A stretch of DNA of 64,000 nucleotides from Legionella busanensis (GCF_900461525.1 NZ_UGOD01000001.1:1147001-1211000); one strand, 5' to 3'. Shown: positions 31,485 to 42,500, counted from the first letter of the stretch. Notes: generated from the letters alone by a model not told the origin. Numbers and translations are program-made.

Positions 31485-32606
31485 ATGATTAATTGGGATA
31501 GTTATCGGGATCTTTTTCCTGTAGTAAAAGATAAAACTTACTTTATGACTGCTGGTGGGGGAGCGATGCCAACGCCAGTTTATGAGGCTATAAAAGATCG
31601 ATATTGGCAAGTAATGCATCGTGGTGGCGATGCTTTTGGTGAAAATATTGGAATTATGGAATCATGCCGGGAAAAAATAGCTAACTTAATCAATGCAGAA
31701 AAAGAAAATATTGCTTTTATTCCAAATGTGTCTTATGGCATGAATGCCATAGCAAACTCTTTAATATCCCAGAATACTGTATTAATTCCAGAAAATGACT
31801 TTCCATCTACTATAGTACCTTGGGAAAATATTAATGCGCCCATTGAATTCATTTCTACAACTCCGGATTTACAAGATAATATTTTAGAAATATTAACTAA
31901 TCAATCTACTGAGAACTGTTCTCTTGTTACTAGCAGTATTAGTTATGCAAATGGTTATCAATTAAATCTAGATGAGCTAGCAAAGCATAAAAAGCAAACT
32001 CACTTTATCATTAACCACACGCAAGGTATTGGCGTTTTTCCAGTTGATGTTAAAAAACAAAAAATAGATGCCTTAGTTTGCTCTGCTTATAAATGGATGT
32101 GCTGTGGTGAGGGAATATCGTTTATGTATATCAGCAATGAATTATTTAAAAAAATGAAACCAGCTTTAGTTGGATGGCGTAGTATACAACAAGCTATGAG
32201 TTTTAATGGACAAAAGCAATATTATAACGATGCGCGAGTCTTTGAACTTGGCTGGGATAATATGACTATTTTTTCTGGGCTTAAGGCAGCATTAGAATTA
32301 CTTAGTGAGATAGGTATTGAAAATATAGCGGCACGGGTTTCTTCTTTATCGTCTTATCTAATCAATGCTTTAGAAAAACAAGGCATCCCTGTTCTTACAC
32401 TTAATAATAAAGAGCATATTTCAGGAAATGTCTTGATTGGTCCTTTAAAAAACCCTAATGCTGTTTTTGAAGCCTTACAGAAAAAAAATATTTGGGTTAA
32501 CGCTAGAGGTAATGGCATACGTGTTTCACTTCATTTTTATAACACTTTCGAGGATATTGAAAAGCTTGTAAGGGTTATGCCAGAAATAATGAAGGCAGAT
32601 AAATAG
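31485..32606 (+). CDS. Class V aminotransferase / cysteine-desulfurase-like PLP enzyme
   Basis: A 373-residue fold-type I PLP enzyme. SAYKWMCCGEGISFMYI carries the Schiff-base lysine (Lys203), with FIINHTQGIGVFPVD upstream as the aspartate/glutamine-type cofactor contacts and NVSYGMNAIA near residue 85. The group includes isopenicillin N epimerase, kynureninase-like and NifS-like enzymes. The local motif is closest to the epimerase/desulfurase-like set without a clear catalytic Cys loop. In this operon it could epimerise, deaminate or transfer an amino group on the dipeptide or on an activated acid. AAGGTG precedes the start. Confidence 0.82.
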   Translation: MINWDSYRDLFPVVKDKTYFMTAGGGAMPTPVYEAIKDRYWQVMHRGGDAFGENIGIMESCREKIANLINAEKENIAFIPNVSYGMNAIANSLISQNTVLIPENDFPSTIVPWENINAPIEFISTTPDLQDNILEILTNQSTENCSLVTSSISYANGYQLNLDELAKHKKQTHFIINHTQGIGVFPVDVKKQKIDALVCSAYKWMCCGEGISFMYISNELFKKMKPALVGWRSIQQAMSFNGQKQYYNDARVFELGWDNMTIFSGLKAALELLSEIGIENIAARVSSLSSYLINALEKQGIPVLTLNNKEHISGNVLIGPLKNPNAVFEALQKKNIWVNARGNGIRVSLHFYNTFEDIEKLVRVMPEIMKADK

Positions 32607-32637
32607 TAATAAATAGTTAGTTAAGTGGGATAAAATA

Positions 32638-33630
32638 ATGAAATTTAATTATGAAATACCTGTTATTGATGTATCGTTGTTAGCAACTGCAAAATCTATT
32701 GATGAACTACGCCCCTTAGCTGCAAGGTTATATGAGGTCTACTCTCAAATTGGGTTTGCCTATATTGTTAATCATGGCGTTCCACAATCTATATTCGATG
32801 CTATTTTTGAGCAAGCGCGTTTATTTCATCATTTACCTGAACATGAAAAAATGAAGATTGTGCAGAATGAGTTTTTTCGCGGTTATATGCCTTTTGCATC
32901 CTCTATATTAAAAGTATCAACGCTTGGAAAAGCAGTAAAACCAAATCAAAGTGCTGCTTTCATTTTAATGCATGAAGTAGACAAAGCAGATCCTGATTAT
33001 ATTAAAGGGATTAATATGGCCGGACCCAACCAATGGCCTTCAGAGGAATTACTACCTGACTTTAAACCGACATTGTTACACTATCGCGAAGAAATGACGG
33101 TCTTATTAAAAAATCTTATTAGGCTTTTTTCCTTATCATTTGAGCAAAGTTACTATGCTTTTGATCACTTCTTTTATAAGCCGACTAATTATCTAAGACT
33201 TCAATATTATCCTGCACAACCAGATGTTATCCCGGAAGATCAATATGGTATTGCGCCACATACTGACTATGGGTTTTTAACCCTTTTAGTTCAAGATAAT
33301 GTTGGTGGCTTGCAGGTATTAAGCCCTGAGGGCGATGGGCGTTGGATAGATGTTCCTCCACTAGAAGGTGGCATTATTGTCAATACAGGCGATATGTTAC
33401 GCCGCGTAAGTAATGATACCATCATTTCAACGCCACATCGTGTTATTAATACATCTGGACGTGAACGATATTCCATTCCCTTTTTCTTTGAACCTAATAT
33501 GCATTCGATGATTTCACCAATCAAAGGGAAAACATCTTATCCAACTATTAAATACGCTGACTATATCATGGAAAGAATCCAAGGAAATTATGATATTGGC
33601 GCTAAGAAAGAAGAGAATATTATCAACTAG
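32638..33630 (+). CDS. 2-oxoglutarate/Fe(II) oxygenase of the isopenicillin N synthase family
   Basis: A 330-residue member with the N-terminal DIOX_N region (IPVIDVSLL; QIGFAYIVNHGVP) and the catalytic jelly-roll. The iron ligands are His208 and Asp210 in APHTDYGFLTLL and His267 in STPHRVIN, and the RxS pair for 2-oxoglutarate appears as RERYSIPFF. The enzyme likely hydroxylates, desaturates or cyclises the substrate. With the class V enzyme and the synthase it forms the tailoring set of the operon. It follows the previous stop by about 30 bp. Confidence 0.88.
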   Translation: MKFNYEIPVIDVSLLATAKSIDELRPLAARLYEVYSQIGFAYIVNHGVPQSIFDAIFEQARLFHHLPEHEKMKIVQNEFFRGYMPFASSILKVSTLGKAVKPNQSAAFILMHEVDKADPDYIKGINMAGPNQWPSEELLPDFKPTLLHYREEMTVLLKNLIRLFSLSFEQSYYAFDHFFYKPTNYLRLQYYPAQPDVIPEDQYGIAPHTDYGFLTLLVQDNVGGLQVLSPEGDGRWIDVPPLEGGIIVNTGDMLRRVSNDTIISTPHRVINTSGRERYSIPFFFEPNMHSMISPIKGKTSYPTIKYADYIMERIQGNYDIGAKKEENIIN

Positions 33631-33676
33631 AGTCATTTAATCGAATTTTAACTGGGTGAATACTACTGGAATTAAT

Positions 33677-34894
33677 ATGGAAAATACGTTAACTCAACAA
33701 ATACAAATCAGACAATACTTACCTTTATATACGGTAATATTATTAGGTTTTTTAGGGTATGCATTAACAATCACTCTATTTATTCCAATGCTTATGGATA
33801 CTAACTTTTTGCTGCTCCCAGCTGATGCATCAACTTCAATGAGGTTATCCTTATCAGGGCTGTTATTGGCTATGTATCCATTAGGACAATTTTTTGGTTC
33901 ACCCATTATAGGAAATTTGTCTGATCATTACGGTAGAAAAAAAGTATTAATTCTTAGTCTTATCGCGTGTAGTTTTGGATTTCTGGGGATGGCTTTGAGT
34001 ATTCAATTTCATCTATTAAATTTTTTGTTTGTAAGTTCTTTTTTAACAGGCTTATTTGAGTCAAATATGGCTATTTCGCAATCTGTAATAGCCGATAGGG
34101 TCCAAGATTCAGCGTTAAAAAATAAATTAATTGGGTATGGCTATTCGGCATGTAGTTTAGGATATATTATTGGTCCTTTATTAGCTGGCAGCACATTTAG
34201 CTATAACACACCCTTTTTTATAGTTGCTTTATCTGTGCCGTTATTGATCATATGGATTTATCAAAGTTTCGATGAACATAGTAGTGTACCTAATAAAATT
34301 GAGAAAATTAAATTTACCAAGTCACTACTCTCAATTAAGTCAGTATTTCAGAACTCTAAGTTGAGAAGAATCTATTTGATTAATTTTTTAATTTTCTTTT
34401 CAGTGCAGGGATTATATCGAGTTGTTCCTCTTTATATTGAAGACACGTGGACTATTTCCTTACATACTTTTTCGTTACTTATATCTTTTGTATCATTTAT
34501 GTGCTTTATTGCCAATTTGCTAATCCTAGAGAAATTAGCAAGTCGTTATCCAACCAAAGTACTATTAAGCGGTTTACTTTTTTTTAGTGGCCTATCTATT
34601 TTGTTAATTGTTTTACCCAAGGACTTTAATTGGATTTGGTTGACTTATGGAATTGTAGCTATACCTACTGTGATGGCACTACCCACATGTACCACTTGGC
34701 TTTCAGAGCATGTTTTGGCAAAAGAACAAGGCCAAGCTTTAGGTAACAATCAAGCATTACTTGTATTCGGTGAAGCTTCCTCTGCTGCTCTTGGAGGAAT
34801 GGTTGCAGCAATCATGGTTCCCTTACCGATAATAATGACTGCTTGTATTTTGCTAGTTACAGGGGTATTAGTTAGAAGTAGTAAGGCAGATTAA
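33677..34894 (+). CDS. MFS exporter of the cyclodipeptide operon (Bcr/TetA type)
   Basis: About 405 residues with twelve membrane helices. The loop GNLSDHYGRKKVLILSL is the MFS signature A. A GTG seven codons earlier (33656) is an alternative start, but GGA lies at a better distance from ATG 33677. The family exports drugs and metabolites by proton antiport. As the last gene of the operon it probably exports the product or protects the cell from it. Confidence 0.85.
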   Translation: MENTLTQQIQIRQYLPLYTVILLGFLGYALTITLFIPMLMDTNFLLLPADASTSMRLSLSGLLLAMYPLGQFFGSPIIGNLSDHYGRKKVLILSLIACSFGFLGMALSIQFHLLNFLFVSSFLTGLFESNMAISQSVIADRVQDSALKNKLIGYGYSACSLGYIIGPLLAGSTFSYNTPFFIVALSVPLLIIWIYQSFDEHSSVPNKIEKIKFTKSLLSIKSVFQNSKLRRIYLINFLIFFSVQGLYRVVPLYIEDTWTISLHTFSLLISFVSFMCFIANLLILEKLASRYPTKVLLSGLLFFSGLSILLIVLPKDFNWIWLTYGIVAIPTVMALPTCTTWLSEHVLAKEQGQALGNNQALLVFGEASSAALGGMVAAIMVPLPIIMTACILLVTGVLVRSSKAD

Positions 34895-34947
34895 ATTAAT
34901 TAAAAGTAGTTGCTTTACTGCAGACAGATGCAAAGATTTTATAGGAT

Positions 34948-34980
34948 AACCTTGATTACGCTGCGCTGTATTAAGGCTAC
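34948..34980. repeat. Intergenic CCTTGATTACGC hairpin repeat
   Basis: AACCTTGATTACGC-TGCGCT-GTATTAAGGCTAC, the same orientation as at 16421. It lies between the exporter and the deoxyribosyltransferase and may end the operon transcript. Confidence 0.65.
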
Positions 34981-35026
34981 GTTGGCTATATAATGTTTAT
35001 TTTACTACTATAAAATGGAAATATTT

Positions 35027-35743
35027 ATGCCTAGAATTTACTTAGCGGGCCCTATGGTATTTACGCCTAATGCACAGGAATTTTTCGCAAAAATGAAAAA
35101 GATCTGTCAAGACCATGGGCTTGAAGGTGTTTCTCCATTTGATGGCCAAATTAGCATAAACAGCAAGCAGACGGGGAAAGCATTAACATTAGAGATTGTT
35201 AAGGCAGACTTTGAATTAATGGATCAATTAGACGGTGCAATCTTTTGTCTTGACTCGTTTAGACGATCAACCGAAATGGATCCCGGTACTGCTGTTGAGA
35301 TTGGCTACATGAAAGCGCAAAATAAACCAATGTATGGCTGGACAACTGATAAAAGAGACTACCCGCAAAAAGTAAACGATTTCTTTAACCAAACATATCA
35401 TCTGCAAATTGAAAGCAATGGATTATCTAATCAATTACCTTCATCTGGTTTACAACGCGATCCAGATGGCATTTTAGTGCATTCAGAAGGTATGTATCAA
35501 AATGGTATGACTCAAGGCGCAATTGAATTAGCAGGCGGCGAGGTGTTTTGTTCTCCCAAGTGGGAGGACGCCTTTCGTTTGGCAGCCGAAGCAATAGCTC
35601 AACAATTTAAGCTAAATTTAAACAATAGCACTTCGCAACCACCCTATCGGCTATTAATTGAGAAAGGGTTCCATCAGAAAAAAAGTGAAGAAACTCAAGA
35701 TACTAAATATTATGGTAAAAAAAATTCATGTAATATCATCTAA
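35027..35743 (+). CDS. Nucleoside 2-deoxyribosyltransferase
   Basis: About 238 residues. The N-terminal PRIYLAGPMVF is the family signature, SPFDGQ and FELMDQLDGAIFCLDSFR follow, and the catalytic Glu lies in DPGTAVEIGYMKA. The enzyme exchanges bases between deoxyribonucleosides in salvage. A C-terminal Ser/Lys-rich tail of about 30 residues extends past the fold. ATG 35027 is preferred over an ATG four codons earlier by homology of the IYLAGP start. Confidence 0.85.
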   Translation: MPRIYLAGPMVFTPNAQEFFAKMKKICQDHGLEGVSPFDGQISINSKQTGKALTLEIVKADFELMDQLDGAIFCLDSFRRSTEMDPGTAVEIGYMKAQNKPMYGWTTDKRDYPQKVNDFFNQTYHLQIESNGLSNQLPSSGLQRDPDGILVHSEGMYQNGMTQGAIELAGGEVFCSPKWEDAFRLAAEAIAQQFKLNLNNSTSQPPYRLLIEKGFHQKKSEETQDTKYYGKKNSCNII

Positions 35744-36031
35744 TAGCTGTAAATTACATTTGATAATGTCAGCACTCAGGGTAAGTTGGACTTAGGTATA
35801 GGACAACCCAATAATTCCAGCTCTAAAGTATATTCAATATCTATAGCAGAGCTTAGCAAGCTGACAATAGCTTTAAATATTTACTCATAATAATTCTCAC
35901 ATAAACCAGCAATTTATGTTTGTATTAATTTCTATTTGTCACTATATAAAACAACTTTTTAATAATCAAACTGGATTATTCATGATCTTAAAGTATAATT
36001 AAAATGCAATCATACACAAAGGAATGTGATC

Positions 36032-36316
36032 ATGAAAAAAATATCTACTGCATTATTTGTCCTTGGCCCAACGATGTTTTTAAGTGGATGTGTCACTGAC
36101 AGCACTTATACATCTAGATATAATACTAGTTATTATCCTGGTTATAGTTCTACTTATGTTTATGGAACCAATCCCGGTTATTCCTATTATGGTTATAATA
36201 ATATGGGGTATTATGGTAACCGTGGATGGTATGGTAATCGATTAGGGCTAGGATATAGGGGATTAGGAGTAGGATATCGTGGATTTGGCTTTAATAGAGT
36301 AGGTAGATGGCGTTAA
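36032..36316 (+). CDS. Small Gly/Tyr-rich lipoprotein
   Basis: A 94-residue product. KKISTALFVLGPTMFLSGC is a lipoprotein signal with lipobox LSGC (Cys near 20). The mature part is almost only Tyr, Gly, Asn, Arg and Ser (GYSYYGYNNMGYYGNRGWYG, then RGLG/RGFG repeats). AAAGGAA lies 8 bp before ATG 36032, so it is preferred over a GTG two codons earlier. Such sequences are low-complexity surface or periplasmic proteins; the function is unknown. Confidence 0.75.
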   Translation: MKKISTALFVLGPTMFLSGCVTDSTYTSRYNTSYYPGYSSTYVYGTNPGYSYYGYNNMGYYGNRGWYGNRLGLGYRGLGVGYRGFGFNRVGRWR

Positions 36317-36360
36317 CATATCGTTATCTCTTATAAAGCAATGGACTATTGCATTTGATT

Positions 36361-36402
36361 TTCTGTGTCATACTAGGCAATTTTGGCGTGACGCAGAAAA
36401 TG
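36361..36402. repeat. Hairpin with TGACGCAGAAAA arm
   Basis: TTTTCTGTGTCA and TGACGCAGAAAA pair with one mismatch around an 18-nt spacer. The right arm matches that of the hairpin at 10749-10783, so the two may belong to one dispersed family. It may also terminate the lipoprotein gene. Confidence 0.5.
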
Positions 36403-36506
36403 CGGTAAAAAAGGAAAAAGCAGCCTTTTATTATTTTCCTCATGGAATTGGTAAGCGTAAATAGCACCTTAATGATGCTGTGCTGTAACAAGACTACATT
36501 ATTATG

Positions 36507-37205
36507 TTACTGTAACATGGTAGGGCCGAAAGGAGGACTTGCGTTCACTAAAATGCCATTACGTGCTTTTATATTTACTTTGGAAAACGTTATACCATCT
36601 TTTTGTGCTTCTAATATGTAATTGCCTGGCGGAATATTAGGAAATGCAATGCCACCATCGAGTGATGTTGCAGTTAATTTCCTAGAAAAGGGGTTTGTTT
36701 TCTGGGTAATGGGTAAAATACCAAAATAAAAGGGTTTTGCATTTATAGCTGGAGATAGAGTAACTGTAACGCCTTCAATACCTTGTGGTAGGTCATCTAA
36801 TGTTTTATTAGGAGGCGTAATGGTTGCCGCAATTTGACATGCGTTGGGATCTTCCTTAATTCCCATAGCTAAAGAAAAAAACTTATAAGCTATATTGGAG
36901 GGTACTTGAAATGAAATGTTTTTTAAAAAATTAGTATTGTTAATACCTTCAGGTGGGACAATTAAAGTTGCCGTTTGTGTAGTTTTATACCCCGACCAAA
37001 AAGTTCCTGGCTTTTCAAATACTAGAGTAAGAGGTTGCCCAACAGGCCATTCAAAAGGTCCAAATAGTCCCTTAGAATCAGTTTTAAATTTTAAATTTTC
37101 ATCTTCAAGGACAGTAATTGTTGCGTCAGCAATTGGTTTTTCTGATAAAAATGAACGTGCAAAGCCAGATATTAAGACTGTAGGATTTTTTATATCACTT
37201 TGCAT
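36507..37205 (-). CDS. Protein with two carboxypeptidase-regulatory-like (beta-sandwich) domains
   Basis: A 232-residue protein. The N-terminal domain (residues 8-95) has GFARSFLSEKPIADATITVLED and DSKGLFGPFEWPVG; the C-terminal domain (about 140-225) has IEGVTVTLSP, TATSLDGGIAFPNIPPGNYIL. Both look like CarboxypepD_reg folds seen in secreted or outer-membrane proteins. No signal peptide is visible, so it may leave by another route or act in the cytosol. The partner is unknown. Confidence 0.65.
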   Translation of the reverse strand: MQSDIKNPTVLISGFARSFLSEKPIADATITVLEDENLKFKTDSKGLFGPFEWPVGQPLTLVFEKPGTFWSGYKTTQTATLIVPPEGINNTNFLKNISFQVPSNIAYKFFSLAMGIKEDPNACQIAATITPPNKTLDDLPQGIEGVTVTLSPAINAKPFYFGILPITQKTNPFSRKLTATSLDGGIAFPNIPPGNYILEAQKDGITFSKVNIKARNGILVNASPPFGPTMLQ

Positions 37206-37445
37206 AAATTAATTCCCTTTAAAATTATATTTACAAATTTAGTGTAGCAAACAAATAAAAAAGAGAGTAAGTTATTTAATTTTTAAGATAGCATAGGGTT
37301 TTTTAAGCTTAATAGGGTATAGCTTAATCAAAGTTTCTATTATCCTTGGTAAGGATTATTTTACTTTTAAAACCACAGCCATTTTGATTTTATGATTTAG
37401 CAGTTGTTTTTTTAACAAACCGATTTTAATTAATTACCATAATTA

Positions 37446-38690
37446 TTAACCGTAATAACCTAACAAATTAGCAATTTCAATAGTGTATTTGAAGTTACAA
37501 ACACTATCAGCAGACATATTCCAGTTAAATAAACCCGCTAAATTGAAGTAGGGTGGTATATCAGGATGGCAATTTTCAGTATCAATTCCATTAGCGATTT
37601 TTGTAGTAGGGTAGCCAATTTTAATTAGGCTATTTAAAAAGTCTTGCCCAAAGGTTTCACTACCATTGAAATAAGTCTGAATATTAATAAGATCAAAATT
37701 GAAGGCATTTTTTGCATTAACTTGCGTATAATTAAGTCCGCCTCGCTGAGGATTATTACCTGCAGGTGTAATAGTTAAATAATAGGGCTTGCCATCTTGT
37801 AACGATGCAAAATTTAATGCATTTCTTAAATTAGTGATGACGCTATCAAAGTTTAACTGAGGAATAACACCGGTAGTACCACCAATCTCCTCATCATCGA
37901 TATCTAATCCGTCTAACTGATGAGTACGAATGAACTGAACGACACTTGGAATAAAAATATTGGCTTGATTAATATAATCTTGATTGATAAAAGTCCAATC
38001 ATTTTTGCCCCATCCTAAAGAAATTAATAATTTTATTGCCGGATTGGCTGCGCGAGCAGTTTGCGATAAACGGTTGATTCGTTGAGCTTGCTCATTTTGA
38101 CCAGCTTCATAGGTTAATACTGCGCCATTAGCAAAAGGGTAAACATGGGCAAAGGCAATAAAAATAGTATTGATACGGTTAAAAGGCATAGCTAGATTAG
38201 GTTCAATCCATTGGCCGGGGCCGGCATTATAAATAGGGTAGAATGTACCGACGTAAGGCAAAGAAAAAGTAGGTTTTGGTAGATTTGGATTCACAATAAG
38301 CGTGACACGATTATTTAATATCGGTATCGAGCATACAGATTTGTTAAAAGCACAAACACGAGGCGTTAAGCTTGCAAATACGGCTTGGCTTATACTTTGT
38401 ATACTTAGAGTAAACTTACAACTTGCCTGAGGCTTAAGTTGTTTACATTGATTGTTACTTAACGATAAAAATAAACCATTATTTATGTTGCCATAATTTG
38501 GATCGATATCCATTAATTTTAGGGTTTTCGTTGTGTTGTTCTTAACGATGTAGCTTAGGGAAGTTACACTGTTTCCTGAAATAGCAATGGGGTAACTGCT
38601 CGTTGGAATAATTTCTAAAATGGCAGCTGCATGTGCGCTACCAGAAAGTAAAAATAATATTGGTAGAAATACGTTAATCCATTTTTTCAT
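37446..38690 (-). CDS. Secreted chitinase, glycoside hydrolase family 18
   Basis: A 414-residue protein with a signal peptide (WINVFLPILFLLSGSAHAAA). An N-terminal beta-sandwich (about 25-135) is followed by the GH18 barrel. LISLGWGKNDWTF is the SxGG-like strand, and LDGLDIDDEE holds the DxxDxDxE motif, with the final Glu as acid. Some residues differ from DGIDIDWE, so activity toward chitin is likely but not certain. Chitinases help intracellular Legionella persist. It is transcribed together with, or just after, other leftward genes. Confidence 0.85.
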   Translation of the reverse strand: MKKWINVFLPILFLLSGSAHAAAILEIIPTSSYPIAISGNSVTSLSYIVKNNTTKTLKLMDIDPNYGNINNGLFLSLSNNQCKQLKPQASCKFTLSIQSISQAVFASLTPRVCAFNKSVCSIPILNNRVTLIVNPNLPKPTFSLPYVGTFYPIYNAGPGQWIEPNLAMPFNRINTIFIAFAHVYPFANGAVLTYEAGQNEQAQRINRLSQTARAANPAIKLLISLGWGKNDWTFINQDYINQANIFIPSVVQFIRTHQLDGLDIDDEEIGGTTGVIPQLNFDSVITNLRNALNFASLQDGKPYYLTITPAGNNPQRGGLNYTQVNAKNAFNFDLINIQTYFNGSETFGQDFLNSLIKIGYPTTKIANGIDTENCHPDIPPYFNLAGLFNWNMSADSVCNFKYTIEIANLLGYYG

Positions 38691-38707
38691 GCAATTTACC
38701 TTAAAAT

Positions 38708-39442
38708 CTAGCTTTCAGTAAATGAAACGTTTAATTCAACAGCAATACTTTGCGTAGAAAGATTTCTAATTTGCAAAGAAGGGCTGGACAATTGCTGAGC
38801 TAGCCTACCTTGACCTAAACTGAAATAGCGATAGCTTAATGAAGTAAAATAATTGATGTGATGAGATTTATCATTAAATAAACTATAAGTTATTCCTAAT
38901 CCTAATTCGTAGGAAAAATCTTGTTGAGTTTTATTAGTAAAAGGCGTAGAAATCGCAGCACTTAAGTCAGGATTGGTAGGGTATTCGCGATAATGATAGA
39001 AATGATTCCAGGATTTCCCAATGCCGACTACCGCAAAAGGTTGCCAATTAATTAAAGTAGTGTAGGCTAAACGGGACTCTATTAGTAGAAGTTTATTCTT
39101 TACATGAAAATGATAATTTAAGGTATCAAATAGGCCTTCATTAAAAAATGGGTACTCAATACCTCGTATTTTACTTAACGCTAATGAATAACTGGCAATG
39201 CCTAAAGATAATGAAGTAGTACGAGAAAAATCTATAAAGGTTTGATTAAAACCACCGCCCCAAAATCCATGTGACTGATATTTACTCTTTGTTTGGTATT
39301 TATTAATTACTTCCCTATTTATTTCTACTAAGTCATTGGCGCTTAGTTTTGCAGCAGTAATTCCGCCGGCAATAAAAAAGTTAAACTGATTAGCATAGAG
39401 AAAGGAAGGAAAGGTAAAAAGCAAAAAAAATAAATTCTTCAA
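38708..39442 (-). CDS. Outer-membrane beta-barrel protein
   Basis: A 244-residue protein with a signal (KNLFFLLFTFPSFLYA) and alternating hydrophobic strands (FAVVGIGKSWNHFYHY, YELGLGITYSLF, FTSLSYRYFSLG). The end is VELNVSFTES. It resembles the small opacity-type barrels common in Legionella. It lies 17 bp upstream of the chitinase gene on the same strand, so the two may be one transcription unit. Confidence 0.7.
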   Translation of the reverse strand: MKNLFFLLFTFPSFLYANQFNFFIAGGITAAKLSANDLVEINREVINKYQTKSKYQSHGFWGGGFNQTFIDFSRTTSLSLGIASYSLALSKIRGIEYPFFNEGLFDTLNYHFHVKNKLLLIESRLAYTTLINWQPFAVVGIGKSWNHFYHYREYPTNPDLSAAISTPFTNKTQQDFSYELGLGITYSLFNDKSHHINYFTSLSYRYFSLGQGRLAQQLSSPSLQIRNLSTQSIAVELNVSFTES

Positions 39443-39573
39443 AATAAATCCATTTAAGCGTTAAAAATATAATTGCTAAATCTAAGCCGCTGAGCCTTGA
39501 TATTTTAAGAATTTGTAAATAAAAATCAACTCTTTTATCTTATATGCGCTTTAATTTATTATTAATAGTTGTC

Positions 39574-42500
39574 TTATTCTAACAAGCAAATTAATTTGTT
39601 GATAAACTCATCTAAAACAAGACCAGCATCAGCTGCACTAGCTAATTGTTGATTATATAAAAGACCTAACATATCACCGTGCACACTACTTCTAATCAAT
39701 AGATTAAATTTTTCGGGATTCTGGTAATTCCATAAAGAAACCTGATTTTGACTTGCTTTTAACAAACCTTCAATTAAATAGTCTGCAGATGATAGCAAGG
39801 CTTCAGTCTCGTTTTCAGATTCGTTTAATGTATATTGATTAAAAATAAACGGCGGTTGCTTATAATCAAATTTCTCTAGATCTTTGCTTAATATTGGATA
39901 AGAAAAGCGCTCAATCACTTCAAGAATTTGCATTTGGGTGCTTTTAATTTGCTGAATAATATTTATTGTATCAGGATTGATTTCTAAAATAATAGGCAAA
40001 TTATCTGCAAAGTAACCTATCATACCCGTTTGAGATAGCTTGCCACGATTAGATTTTACAATACTGATATAAATTTCTCTCTCTGAAGAAAGGCTAGCTA
40101 AAACTGTACCGAAAATGTGAAGATAAAAGGCATAAGGTGAAATACTATGATTTTTACAAAAATCAATTACTTTGGCTGAGTTTTCTTTAGAAATTTTTTG
40201 ATATATAACCCCACCCAAATAATTATTTTCAGTTAATTTATTGCAGTGATAGTCTTTTAACCGTTGATTAATCTCAGCTAAATAAGTTTTATAATCAGCA
40301 ATATTTTGCGAATAAAATTTTTCTTCTTTAAGGTGTTCGTTTAAATAAAATATTTGCTGTTCTTTGGATACAAATACCTCACTTTTATTCATATAATTTT
40401 TCTCAAACTCTTTAGCAAATAATTCTGCCGAAATACCATCAACAATAAGATGGTGAAAGCGAAATAACAAAATAGGTTTTTTGCCGTTAGCATGATGAAT
40501 AAGATAAATTTTTAATAATGGGGCCTGATTAATGGCAATAGGCTCTAATAATAATTCACCCATTTTTGTATTGAGATCATCCGCTGTTATGGTTTGTATA
40601 ACAGTAGTTGCCGCAGAATTTATATCCCATTTAAGTTGATTTTTTTCTTCCACAAAATACACTTGTAATGCTGGGTTATTATCAATAGTTTGTTGTAAAG
40701 CTTTATTTAAGTGTTTAATGTCAATATTTGTATTAATTTCTTTAAATAAAAGTACATAATAGGGTATACCATCAGGATGATTTTGCAGTAGCTGCCATAA
40801 ATTTTGTTGTAATGCAGAAGCTGTGTATAATCTAGGCATAGTCTTAGTAGCGATTTGTAAATCACTGGCTTCTTGCTTTAATAAATTATTAGCCCAAGCC
40901 TCTAAAACACCTTGTGCCAACTTACTTTCTATTTTATCGTGTCTATATTTTAGACTTAACCGTAAATTTCCTTCTTTCACTAATACTTTAAAAGACAGTA
41001 AGCGAGGTTCATCTCCCCACAAATAATTTTGTACATTGCTATTTTTAACTATATTTATTTCTAAACTACTTTTTACACTGTAATTGGGGCTACGTTGAAA
41101 ATCAAAAGAAATCATAGGCGTAGATAAGCCAATTTCTTTAAAAATTGGCATGCGAAAATATTGATTATCGTGCATTGATAAGATTTGTTCTTGTAGTTTT
41201 TGAGTTTGAGTAAGAATATTTTGCTCGCGCTCAGCAACGATTAAAACATCATTAGATGTATCACCAAAAACAGTAGAAAATTCACCGCTTTCTCTACCAG
41301 AAAAGAAAACAACAATGCCTTGTTGATCTTGTTTAAAATAATCGAGCAGAATTTCAAAAAGATTTGCCAGCAAATAATTACTTAATGAAAGTTTATTCTT
41401 TTCTAAAGCCTTGATTGATCGACTGATATCCGTTAACGATAATTGATGATTAATGATACAAGCTTCTTTAGGTTGATGCGTCTCTTTAGCTAATGCCACA
41501 CCTACAGGTACTTCTTGTAAGCGTTGGCGCCAAAATTCTCCCATCTCATTAACTAAATTATAATGAATTTTATTCCATTGCCAGCTAACATAATCACAAT
41601 ATTTAACCGGCTCTTGGTCTAAAATTTCTCCTTCATAAATTGCTATGGCTTCGTTAATAAAGGATGTAACTGTATAACTATCACCAAGTAAATGGTGAAA
41701 TACGAGTAACCAACGATATTTATCTTTTTCCTGACGAATTATACGAGTTCGTATAAGTGGCGGTTTTTGCAAAACAAAGAGTGCACTTAAAAAATCTGCT
41801 ATTTCTTTCTCGCTATCATGTTCTCCAAATTCTAATTTTAATGAGCATTCTTTATGAATATGCTGTTTTGCCTGATTTAACACCTCATGGAAACTACAGC
41901 GTAAAATGTCATGACGTTTAACAACTTCGGATAATGCCTTCTGTAATCTCTCTACAGAGAGGGGACCTATAATACTAAGTTCTATAGGAATTTGATAAGC
42001 TAGATTGGTCGGTGAATTTTTTATAAAATTCCAAATCTCTTGCTGCTGTAATGATAGGGGCAATGTATTCATTTGTTGATAAACGTGCTTATCATCTAAC
42101 CTATCGACATTATTTTCACTAATGTGTTCTTTAATGTTAATTGCTAATTCTTGCACTGAAGCATAATTAAAAATGTCTTTAGCAGATGTTTGGGCTTCGG
42201 GGTACTTATGGTTTATTTTATAAGCAAGCTGACTGGCCATAATAGAATCCATTCCTGATTTAAACCAATTGTCATGAATAGATAACTCACCTGGCGCAAG
42301 CCGCAAGGTTTCTTCAGCAATTGTTAAAATAGTCTCTGTTAGGCTGACTTCTTTATTATGACTAATATTTCCTTCGTATATAGGCTCTTCTTTAGGTGGC
42401 TGATTAGGTAATTGTAGGAAATGACTGATGATAAGATTATATTCTTTGATTTGACTTTGAAAGACAGCTTGTATTTCTGTCCTTAGTAAGGGTTCTACAC

